14,025 bases of DNA from AP-15 sp035570935. GTDB lineage: Bacteria; Pseudomonadota; Alphaproteobacteria; ATCC43930; CGMCC-115725. Location of the stretch: assembly GCA_035570935.1 (NCBI GenBank), contig DATMKU010000310.1, positions 1-14,025 on the forward strand, written 5' to 3'. The notes under the pieces were generated by a model. The model did not search any database. It had not been told where the DNA came from and saw only the letters and a program-made list of their open reading frames with translations. This document shows positions 1 through 6,667 of this stretch, piece after piece (the stretch's first letter is position 1; each line of letters opens with the position of its first letter). Position numbers and translations under genes: made by a program.

Positions 1-366
1 CGCGCGTTCCTTTGCCGCGGCGATTTCGCGCTCGGCGGCGCGGGTGCGCTCGGCCAGCACCGCGGCGAGTTCGCGCTGCCGCTCGGCCGCCGCCGCGGCG
101 AGCCGCTCGGTCGTCTCGCGGATCGTCGCCTGCGCCTGCTCGCGCGCGCCGGCGCGGGCGCTCTCGTAGGCGGCGACCACTGCCTCCGCTTCCCGGCGCA
201 GCTCCGCCGCCCGGTCGAGATCGCCCTCGCGCTGTCGTCGCCGCGCCTCGATGGCGGCGCCGACGCGCGGCAGCCCGACCTTCGCCATCAGGAGGTAGAG
301 CACGACGAAACTGATCGCCAGCCAGAAGATCTGCGACGCGAAGGTCGATATGTCGAGCTGCGGCAT
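1..366 (-). CDS. atpF': F0F1 ATP synthase subunit b' (3' end cut by window edge)
   Basis: Peripheral-stalk subunit of the F0 sector, which holds the F1 head against the rotating c-ring. The first 122 residues are visible. They begin MPQLDISTFASQIFWLAISF, a short polar N-terminus followed by one membrane helix (about residues 12-32), then a long charged helix rich in Ala, Glu and Arg (from about residue 40), as expected for a dimerising b-type stalk. Family members are usually about 160-180 residues, so roughly the last third lies outside the window. The ATG follows the atpE stop by 25 nt, consistent with one transcript. The b' call rather than b rests on position directly after atpE and on the MPQLD-type start. 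In alphaproteobacteria the order atpI-atpB-atpE-atpF'-atpF is usual, so a second b gene should follow outside the window. Subunit type is the only real uncertainty. Confidence 0.9.
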   Translation of the reverse strand, partial: MPQLDISTFASQIFWLAISFVVLYLLMAKVGLPRVGAAIEARRRQREGDLDRAAELRREAEAVVAAYESARAGAREQAQATIRETTERLAAAAAERQRELAAVLAERTRAAEREIAAAKERA

Positions 367-391
367 CGGTTCGGGCCTTTGGCGCGCTGCC

Positions 392-619
392 TCAGAACAC
401 GAAGAGGATCAGAAACGCGATCGCCAGCCCGAACAGCCCGGTCGCCTCGGCGAGCGCAAAGCCGAGAAAGGCAAAAGGCTGCACCTGGCCCTGCGCGGCC
501 GGGTTGCGGGCGAGCGCGCTGATCAGCGAAGCAAACACATTGCCGATGCCGATGCCGGCGCCGACGAGCGCGATGCAAGCGAGGCCGGCGCCGATCATTT
601 TGGCCGAAGCAAGGTCCAT
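392..619 (-). CDS. atpE: F0F1 ATP synthase subunit c
   Basis: Proteolipid that forms the rotating c-ring and carries protons across the membrane. At 75 residues it has the normal length. It is a two-helix hairpin: the first helix has the glycine motif GAGIGIG (residues 20-26), the polar loop has RNP (38-40), and the second helix carries the proton-binding Glu58 in ALAEATGLF. Nothing around Glu58 suggests the extra polar ligands of sodium-binding c subunits, so H+ is the likely coupling ion (inference). An AGGA sequence sits 8 nt before the ATG. The gene lies 53 nt after atpB and 25 nt before atpF', inside the F0 operon. Confidence 0.97.
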   Translation of the reverse strand: MDLASAKMIGAGLACIALVGAGIGIGNVFASLISALARNPAAQGQVQPFAFLGFALAEATGLFGLAIAFLILFVF

Positions 620-672
620 CTCGGTCTTCCTGTTTTCGGTGGTTGTGGTGGAGAGGGCGAAGCGACGCGCGC

Positions 673-1404
673 TCAGTGCATATGAATGGCGTCGTTCAGG
701 TAGAGGCAGCTCAGGATCGCGAACACGTAGGCCTGCAAGGTCGCGACCAGAAGTTCGAGGGCGAGCAACAGCACGTCGACCGCGACCGGAAAGATCGCGA
801 AGATCCCGACGATCGCCGCGAACCCGGCGAAGATGCCGAGCATTGTGTGGCCGGCCAGCATGTTGGCGAAGAGCCGGATCGACAAGGTGAACGGGCGAAT
901 GAAATATGACAGCAGCTCGATCGGCACCAACAACACCAGCAATACTTTCGGCACCCCTTCCGGCACAAACAAGCGCAGAAAATGCAGGCCGTGCCGAGCA
1001 AAGCCGATCATCGTGACGCCGATAAACACGACCGCCGCCATCGCAAAAGTGACGATGATGTGGCTGGTGACGGTAAAGCTGTACGGGATCAAGCCCAGCA
1101 GATTAGCAAACAAGATGAACATGAACAGGCTAAAGATGAACGGAAAATACGGCATCCCCTCGGGGCCGACATTGCTTTCGACCATGTCGGCGACGAATTC
1201 GTAGCTCATTTCCGCAAAGGATTGCAGTCGGCCCGGAACGAGTGCTGCCCGCCGCGTCCCGAACACGGTCAGCGCGGTGATCAGGAGCACCACGATCGTC
1301 ATCAATAACGCCGAGTTCGTATAGGAGAGGTCGAGCCGGCCGACATGCAGCGGCAGAATGCGCTCGATTGTGAATTGCTGGAGAGGATGAAGTTCTATCG
1401 CCAA
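673..1404 (-). CDS. atpB: F0F1 ATP synthase subunit a (TTG start)
   Basis: Static membrane subunit that forms the two proton half-channels against the c-ring. With the TTG start at 1404 the product is 243 residues, the usual alphaproteobacterial length, and begins with the family-like (M)AIELHPLQQF. Several membrane helices are visible. The essential arginine is Arg177 in LSIRLFANMLAGH, and the conserved C-terminal helix has ELLVATLQAYVFAIL (Gln224). I chose TTG because the next in-frame ATG upstream (1500) would overlap atpI by 95 nt and add 32 residues without family likeness. The TTG has GAGGA at 1413-1417 with an 8-nt spacer, and it begins one nucleotide after the atpI stop codon. Termination-coupled translation from atpI is likely. 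The function is certain and the start nearly so. Confidence 0.96.
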   Translation of the reverse strand: MAIELHPLQQFTIERILPLHVGRLDLSYTNSALLMTIVVLLITALTVFGTRRAALVPGRLQSFAEMSYEFVADMVESNVGPEGMPYFPFIFSLFMFILFANLLGLIPYSFTVTSHIIVTFAMAAVVFIGVTMIGFARHGLHFLRLFVPEGVPKVLLVLLVPIELLSYFIRPFTLSIRLFANMLAGHTMLGIFAGFAAIVGIFAIFPVAVDVLLLALELLVATLQAYVFAILSCLYLNDAIHMH

Positions 1405-1405
1405 A

Positions 1406-1813
1406 TCAGCAATCCTCGTCGTCGTCCCACTTGCGCTTCGCTCGCCCGGCGCCGGCAGCGTCCGCACCTTCGGAGGCGCTCCGGCGATAGCCGACGGCAC
1501 CGCTCGTTCTGGTCACCGCACGGTAGACATTGAGCATTCCGGCGGCGACCCCGAGAAAGAACATCACCAGCATCACCCACGGCCGCGTGCCAAGCCAGCG
1601 ATCGATCGCCCATCCCAACCCGACGGATACAACCACCGCGGTCACCAGCTCGATCCCGATGCGAAAACCGAGGGCAAGACCTTGCTGGAGCCCCGGATTG
1701 GCGTTCGGTTGCCGCACCGGGACGCGACCCGCCCGCGCCTTGTCGAGCCGTTCGCCCAGCCGCGCCAGCGGGTCTGGTGGCGGATCTTCGCTCATTTCGG
1801 GAAGCGCAATCAT
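1406..1813 (-). CDS. atpI: AtpI family F0 assembly protein
   Basis: Small membrane protein encoded first in the F0 operon. The family assists c-ring assembly and has been linked to Mg2+ supply; it is not part of the finished enzyme. The 135 residues contain a charged N-terminus (LARLGERLDKARAG, typical of alphaproteobacterial AtpI), two membrane helices (about residues 48-72 and 78-98, the first ending GWAIDRWLG), and a hydrophilic tail ending WDDDEDC. A second ATG at 1795 would give MSEDPPPDPLARL, which looks more like homologue starts. Neither ATG has a strong Shine-Dalgarno sequence, so the true start is 1813 or 1795. A strong promoter lies 42-70 nt upstream of the longer start. The stop nearly abuts the atpB TTG. 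Confidence 0.9.
   Translation of the reverse strand: MIALPEMSEDPPPDPLARLGERLDKARAGRVPVRQPNANPGLQQGLALGFRIGIELVTAVVVSVGLGWAIDRWLGTRPWVMLVMFFLGVAAGMLNVYRAVTRTSGAVGYRRSASEGADAAGAGRAKRKWDDDEDC
1413..1417 (-). promoter_or_regulatory. Ribosome binding site deciding the atpB TTG start
   Basis: GAGGA on the minus strand with an 8-nt spacer to TTG at 1404. It lies inside the last codons of atpI, whose stop is at 1406-1408. This supports TTG over the upstream in-frame ATG at 1500. Confidence 0.7.
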
Positions 1814-1854
1814 GCGATGCCGGTCCCGGCCGCAGCCCGGTCGGAACGCGGCGC

Positions 1855-1883
1855 ACCATAGTGAGCCGTCATCAAGCTGTCAA
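1855..1883 (-). promoter_or_regulatory. Sigma-70 promoter of the F0 ATP synthase operon
   Basis: On the minus strand TTGACA (1878-1883) and TATGGT (1855-1860) are separated by exactly 17 nt. The -35 box is a perfect consensus and the -10 matches 4 of 6. Predicted transcription starts near 1848, leaving a leader of about 35-55 nt before atpI. It lies in the 146-nt gap between the end of smc and atpI, so the operon need not depend on read-through from smc. Confidence 0.75.
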
Positions 1884-1959
1884 CAGTGCGACACCCCAGC
1901 GGATTGGCGCCGACTTCAACATTTCCAATAACATGCGACCTGCGACGGGCTCCGTTGGG

Positions 1960-4900
1960 TCAGGCGGTCTGTCGCAGCCGCACGGCCCGCGCGAGATCGA
2001 CCGAAACCAGTTGCGAGACCCCGCGCTCGGCCATCGTCACGCCAAACAGCCGGTGGGCTCGGGCCATCGTGATGCGGTGATGCGTGATCAGCAGAAACCG
2101 CGTGCCGGTGGTGTCGGCAATCTCGGCGACAAGACCGCACAACCGGTCGACATTGGCGTCGTCGAGCGGCGCATCGACCTCGTCGAGCACGCAGATCGGC
2201 GCGGGCTTGGTCAGGAACACCGCGAACAGCAACGCCAGCGCGGTCAGCGCCTGTTCGCCTCCCGATAGCAACGACAGGCTCTGCAGCCGCTTCCCGGTCG
2301 GGCTCGCCATGATCTCGAGACCGGCGGTCAACGGATCGCTGTCATCGGTCAGCGCCAGCTCGGCCTTGCCGCCGCCGAACAGGCGGGTAAACAGCGTGCC
2401 GAAATGCCCGTTTACCCGCTCGAACGCGGCGGCGAGCAGCTCGCGCCCTTGCTGGTCGAGCGCATGGGCGCCGCGCCGCAACTTGGCGATCGCCTCGGTG
2501 AGATCGGTGCGCTGTTGTTCGAGCCCCTCGATTTGGGCGCCAATTTCCGCCGCCTCGCCTTCCGCGACCAGATTGACCGGGCCGATGCCGGCGCGCTCGC
2601 GGGTCAGGCGGTCGAGCCGCGCCGCACTCGCCGCATCATCGGGCGGCATCTCATCGGCGCCGAGACCGGCAAGCGGCGCCAGCTCCGCCGGCGCGGCGCC
2701 GATGCGTTCGCGAATGTCGCGGGCGAGCGCCGCCAGGGCCTCTTTTGCCCCGGCGGCCTGCACCTCGAGCCGGGCGCGCCGCTCGCGAATCTCGCCCAAA
2801 GCCTGGTCGGCGAGGCGCGATCGTTCCGCGGCATCGCGCAGCTGGGCCTCGCCCAGCGCCAGCCGATCGGCCGCCGTGCGCGCGGTTTGCGCGCCGGCGG
2901 TGATCCGCGCGGCCAGCGATTCGCTTTCGCCGGCGATCGTCGCCGGCCGGGCGGCGAGGATGCCGATTTCCCGATCGAGCGCCCGCCCGCGTTCGTCGAG
3001 CGTCCCGCGCTGCGCCTCTGCACCGTCGCCGCGCTTGCGCCAGGCGCGCTGCTCGATGTCGTTCGCCGACAAACGCTCGCGGCGGGAGAGCGCGTCGCGC
3101 GCCAGCCGATCGATCGCCGCGCGCGCCTCGGCCTCCTCGCGCCGCAGCTGTGCCGCGGCCTCGCGTGCCGTCGCGAGCGCGGCGCTCACCGGCCCGCCTT
3201 CCGGCAAATCTGCAAGACCACGCTCGGTTTCTTCTGCCTGCGTCCGCATCTCAGCGATATCGGCGGCGAGCTTGGCGACGGTTTCGGCGGCGGCGGCGAG
3301 CCGAGCCGCGGCCGCCAGTGCCCGGCCGGCCATCTCGGTTTGGCCGGCACGAGCGCGCGCCAGCGCCGCTTCGGTATCGCGCAATTGCGCGCGCGCGATC
3401 CGGTCGCCATCGGCGGCGGCTTCGCGGGCGGCGGTTGCCGCCGCTGCGTCGGCAGTGGCGGACCGAGCCGCCGCCGCCGCCGCTTTGATCTCGCCGGCAA
3501 GAGTGTCGAGCCGGTTGCGGTGGCGCAGCTGCTGTGCCGCGCCAGACGCGCCGGGGGTGAGGCGGGTGTAGCCGTCCCAGCGCCACAATCGTCCGTCGCG
3601 GTCGACGAGGCGCTGACCTGGGGCCAAAAGCGGCTGCAGGTTGCGACCGTCGGCGTCGCTCGCGACCCAGCCGGCACAAGCGAGGCTGCGCCCAAGCGCC
3701 GGCGGCGCCGTCACCGCGGCGGTGAATGAATGGGCTCCGGTGGGCAGCGCGGGCATTTCGGCGATCGCCGGCAGATCGACCCAGAAACGGCCGGCATCGC
3801 CGCAATCGTCGTAAGATGCGCCAAGCTCGTCCTCGAACAACGCGCCGATCGCCGCCTCGAACCCTTCGGCGACGCGCAGCGCCGACAGGATCGGCGTCCC
3901 ACGATTCGCCTCCGCCGCCGGCGCCACGACTGCTTCGAGCGCGCTCGCCTCCGCCTCGAGCCGCGCGAGAGCGGCCTCCGCCCGGCGCGCGGTCTCGACC
4001 GCCGCGGCTTCGCGCCGCTGGTGCACCGCGGCCCCACTCTGCGCCGCTTCGGCCGCGTCGCGACAGCGTTCCGCCGCCGCCTCGGCTTCGGCCAGCGCCG
4101 CACGAGCCGCCTCTATTGCTTCGGCCGGCACGATCGCTTCCGCATGCGCTGTCTGCTGGCGTTCGGCCTCGGCAAGACGCGCTTCGAGACGCGCCCGCCG
4201 CTCGATGATTTCACGATGCCGGCGTTCGAGCGCATTGCGCTGCGCTTGCGACCCGGCGACGATCTCGGTGGCGCGCTGCAATGCGGCCTCGCCGGCGGCG
4301 AGCCGCGCCGCGACCCCCTGCAATTGCTCCTCGGCCGCCAAGCGCGCCGGGGCGCTTTCGGCGTCGGCACCGGTCAGCGTATGATGCTCTTCGGCAAGCC
4401 GACCGAGCGCCGCTTGTGCCTCGCTGAGCTGCGCGTTCTCGCGCTCGCGGTCGCGGCCCAGCTCCACGAGCCGCCGCTCGGCACCGCGGCGCGCCGAGAC
4501 CGATCGCGCCAATTCCTGTTCGAGCGCGGTACGAGCCTCGGTCAGCCGCTGCAGCGCCGCCAACGCCTCGCCCTCGGCACTGCGCAGCGGCGGCAGCGTC
4601 GCCTCGGCCTCGTCACGCGCGGTGCGCTCGGCGACAGCTTGATCGTCCGCTTCGGCCACCGCCTGCTCGGCGGCGCAAAGCTCGCCGGCGCGGGTCGCGG
4701 CTTCGGTTTCGGCGGCGACCCAGCGGGCGTAAAACAGCAGCGCTTCCTGCTGGCGGATTTGCTCGCCGAGGCGGCGATAGCGTTCGGCCTGACGCGCCTG
4801 CCGTTTCAGGGCTCCAAGCTGCGAGGTCATTGGAGCGATGACATCGTCGAGCCGCGTCAGGTTTTCGTCGGCGGCCGCGAGCTTCAGCTCGGTCTCGCGC

Positions 4901-5430
4901 CGCCGCGCCTGGACCCCGGCGGTGCCGGCGGCCTCTTCCAACAGAAATCGGCGTTCGGAAGGTTTGGCCTCGATCAGCGCGCCGACCCGCCCCTGGCTGA
5001 CGATGGCTCCGGAAGGCCCGCCGACCGCGGCATCGGCGAACAACAGCTGCACGTCGCGCGCCCGCGCCTCGCGGCCGTTGACGCGCCAGGCGGAGCCGCC
5101 ACCGCGCTCGATGCGGCGGATGATCTCGATGTCCTCGCGGTCATTGAACGCAAAGGGGGCGTCGCGCGCGCTGTTGTCGATCGCCAGCGCCACCTCGGCG
5201 AGGTTGCGCGCCGCGCGGCTGCCGGTGCCGCCAAAGATAACGTCGTCCATCGCACCGCCGCGCAGCCGGCGGGCCGAGTTCTCGCCCATCACCCAGCGCA
5301 ACGCTTCGGCGAGGTTCGACTTGCCGCAGCCGTTCGGTCCGACGATGCCGGTCAATCCCGGCCCGATCGTCACCTCGGCCGCGTCGGCGAAGGATTTGAA
5401 ACCGACGAGGCGCAGCCGGTCGATCTGCAT
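1960..5430 (-). CDS. smc: Chromosome segregation ATPase Smc
   Basis: SMC condensin subunit that organises and helps segregate the chromosome, normally with ScpA and ScpB, which are not in this window. The 1156 residues are full length. The N-terminal head has MQIDRLRLVGFKSFAD, Walker A GPNGCGKS (31-38) and the Q-loop region IVSQGRVG (143-150). Long Ala/Glu/Arg coiled coils (about 175-505 and 640-980) flank a hinge at about 510-640. The C-terminal head has signature LLSGGEQ (1054-1060), Walker B ICVLDEVD (1079-1086) with catalytic Glu1084, D-loop APLDDANV and the ITHH switch. The hinge contains GRLWRWDGY, typical of alphaproteobacterial Smc. All ATPase motifs are intact. The coil just after the hinge is very alanine-rich, including a (GCG)5 run opposite 3467-3481. 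The gene starts 18 nt after the dsbA-like stop, so the two are probably cotranscribed. Confidence 0.97.
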   Translation of the reverse strand: MQIDRLRLVGFKSFADAAEVTIGPGLTGIVGPNGCGKSNLAEALRWVMGENSARRLRGGAMDDVIFGGTGSRAARNLAEVALAIDNSARDAPFAFNDREDIEIIRRIERGGGSAWRVNGREARARDVQLLFADAAVGGPSGAIVSQGRVGALIEAKPSERRFLLEEAAGTAGVQARRRETELKLAAADENLTRLDDVIAPMTSQLGALKRQARQAERYRRLGEQIRQQEALLFYARWVAAETEAATRAGELCAAEQAVAEADDQAVAERTARDEAEATLPPLRSAEGEALAALQRLTEARTALEQELARSVSARRGAERRLVELGRDRERENAQLSEAQAALGRLAEEHHTLTGADAESAPARLAAEEQLQGVAARLAAGEAALQRATEIVAGSQAQRNALERRHREIIERRARLEARLAEAERQQTAHAEAIVPAEAIEAARAALAEAEAAAERCRDAAEAAQSGAAVHQRREAAAVETARRAEAALARLEAEASALEAVVAPAAEANRGTPILSALRVAEGFEAAIGALFEDELGASYDDCGDAGRFWVDLPAIAEMPALPTGAHSFTAAVTAPPALGRSLACAGWVASDADGRNLQPLLAPGQRLVDRDGRLWRWDGYTRLTPGASGAAQQLRHRNRLDTLAGEIKAAAAAARSATADAAAATAAREAAADGDRIARAQLRDTEAALARARAGQTEMAGRALAAAARLAAAAETVAKLAADIAEMRTQAEETERGLADLPEGGPVSAALATAREAAAQLRREEAEARAAIDRLARDALSRRERLSANDIEQRAWRKRGDGAEAQRGTLDERGRALDREIGILAARPATIAGESESLAARITAGAQTARTAADRLALGEAQLRDAAERSRLADQALGEIRERRARLEVQAAGAKEALAALARDIRERIGAAPAELAPLAGLGADEMPPDDAASAARLDRLTRERAGIGPVNLVAEGEAAEIGAQIEGLEQQRTDLTEAIAKLRRGAHALDQQGRELLAAAFERVNGHFGTLFTRLFGGGKAELALTDDSDPLTAGLEIMASPTGKRLQSLSLLSGGEQALTALALLFAVFLTKPAPICVLDEVDAPLDDANVDRLCGLVAEIADTTGTRFLLITHHRITMARAHRLFGVTMAERGVSQLVSVDLARAVRLRQTA

Positions 5431-5448
5431 GCCGCTTTCGCGCCGTCG

Positions 5449-6093
5449 TTACGACTTCTGCGACAGGCCCGACAGCAGCTTGTCAAATGCCTCGACGGTT
5501 GGTTCTCCGGTGTATTTGGCACCGTTCACGAAGAAGGTCGGGGTTGCATTGACGTCAAGCTGTTTAGCGGCGACGAGGCGGCTGTTCAGGATCTGGTTTT
5601 CAAGCGTGTTGTCGGCTAGGCATTTGTCCACCTCGGGCTTGCTCATGCCGCCGAGGATCGCGAGCCGGGTCAGGGCGGCCTGATAATCCGACGCCGCTAC
5701 CCACTTGTCCTGATCGGCAAAGAAGGTGTCGACAAAGGCGTAAAAGCGATCGGCCGGCGCGCAGCGCGCGATCATCGACGCATGCACCGCCTCGTCGTCG
5801 AGCGGAAAATCGCGCAATACTAATTTCATCTTGCCGGTGTCGATCCATTTCTTTTTCAGTTCGGGCAATACGTCGTCCGCGAAATGCGCACAATGCGGAC
5901 AAGTCATCGACGCGTATTCGATGATCGTGATCGGAGCGTTTGGGTTGCCGAGGAGCCGCTCGTCCTTGCCGATCGTCAGCAACCGCTGCATATCGGCGGG
6001 ACTGGCACCGGGGTCCGCCGCCGTCGCCTGGTGCGGCGAAAGCACGAGCGCCGCCAATGCGCACCAGGCAACCAACCAGATCTTATGTGTCAT
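5449..6093 (-). CDS. DsbA-family periplasmic thiol:disulfide oxidoreductase
   Basis: Periplasmic thioredoxin-fold protein of the DsbA type, likely making or exchanging disulfides in exported proteins. The 214 residues begin with a signal peptide (charged MTHK, hydrophobic stretch to about residue 19, probable cleavage after ATAA near residue 26). The active site is Cys65-Pro-His-Cys68 in ASMTCPHCAHF, and the cis-proline is Pro185 in NATPTFFVNG. Two further cysteines (111 and 158) in the helical insert could form a second disulfide, as described for some alphaproteobacterial DsbA homologues. GAGGA lies 4 nt before the ATG. The gene sits between dciA (67-nt gap) and smc (18-nt gap). A thioredoxin-fold protein at this place is common in alphaproteobacteria. 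No DsbB partner is visible, so the redox direction is inferred from the CPHC motif only. Confidence 0.92.
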   Translation of the reverse strand: MTHKIWLVAWCALAALVLSPHQATAADPGASPADMQRLLTIGKDERLLGNPNAPITIIEYASMTCPHCAHFADDVLPELKKKWIDTGKMKLVLRDFPLDDEAVHASMIARCAPADRFYAFVDTFFADQDKWVAASDYQAALTRLAILGGMSKPEVDKCLADNTLENQILNSRLVAAKQLDVNATPTFFVNGAKYTGEPTVEAFDKLLSGLSQKS

Positions 6094-6116
6094 CAGTTCC
6101 TCGCTACAATATGTTG

Positions 6117-6145
6117 ACGATATCGGTATTCGCGCGCTGGCGCAA
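6117..6145 (-). promoter_or_regulatory. Possible internal promoter before the dsbA-like gene
   Basis: On the minus strand TTGCGC (6140-6145) and TATCGT (6117-6122) are 17 nt apart; each box matches 4 of 6 consensus positions. A start near 6110 would leave a leader of under 20 nt. It lies in the short gap between dciA and the dsbA-like gene. Only moderately convincing in GC-rich DNA. Confidence 0.35.
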
Positions 6146-6160
6146 CGCCGCCATGCCGGA

Positions 6161-6667
6161 TCAGCCGCCGACCGCGATCACGGCGCGGCCGAGCCGGGCT
6201 AGCGCGGTGCGCAGCGCGGGATCGGCGATTGCGGAGAGCCGCTCTTCGAGCGCTTTGTCCTCGCCCGCGCCGGGCAAACGCGGCGCCGGGTTTCCGGGCT
6301 CCGGCGGGCGCGGCAAAACGCCTTGGACGAGGATCAGGCGAGTCACCGCCGAGCGCCCAAAATAGAGATTGATCCGGTCGATCAGCAACGGCGCGCGGTG
6401 CTGGAGTTCGATTGCCGCGGCGGGCGCCGTGCACAGTTTCAACGCGCCGTCGCGGCCAAGGGCCGCCGGCCAGGCGACGAGCGCCCAATCGGGACCGACG
6501 ATCGCCGCCCAATCGGCCTTGAGCCGCACGAGAACCCCGCCGCCGCGCTTGGCGACAACCGGCCCCGCGAGCTTCGACACCATCAGCCCGACCGCGCGAA
6601 ATCCGTGGCGGCGCTCGCTTTCGGCGTCTGGGCCGGTTAGGCTCGGAGCCCGCTTCGCCGCGCTCAT
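6161..6667 (-). CDS. dciA: DUF721 / DciA family protein (putative replicative helicase loader)
   Basis: DciA-type proteins load the replicative helicase DnaB in bacteria that lack DnaC or DnaI. The 168 residues show the DUF721 pattern: HGFRAVGLMVSKLAGPVV near the N-terminus, then Trp53 in LKADWAAIVGPDWA, a hydrophobic strand GALKLCTAPAAAIELQH, and the helix LLIDRINLYFGRSAVTRLIL (94-113). The C-terminal third (about 117-168) is Pro/Gly-rich and then helical; it is less conserved. The start codon overlaps that of divergent mutY in a shared CATG, so promoter elements must lie inside the mutY reading frame. No strong Shine-Dalgarno sequence is visible. Downstream come the dsbA-like gene and smc. 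Family membership is clear; the helicase-loading role is inferred from the family. Confidence 0.85.
   Translation of the reverse strand: MSAAKRAPSLTGPDAESERRHGFRAVGLMVSKLAGPVVAKRGGGVLVRLKADWAAIVGPDWALVAWPAALGRDGALKLCTAPAAAIELQHRAPLLIDRINLYFGRSAVTRLILVQGVLPRPPEPGNPAPRLPGAGEDKALEERLSAIADPALRTALARLGRAVIAVGG

Noticed and set aside
3467..3481. (GCC)5 trinucleotide run in smc as a possible slippage or phase-variation tract
   Set aside because: Short, in frame, and changes would only add or remove alanines in a coiled coil; no switching effect is expected.
3730..5619. 629-codon open frame on the plus strand opposite smc and the dsbA-like gene, with another at 2084-3571
   Set aside because: Codon shadow of the GC-rich smc gene. 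The products are rich in Arg, Gly and Ala with no recognisable domain, while the minus frame has every Smc motif.
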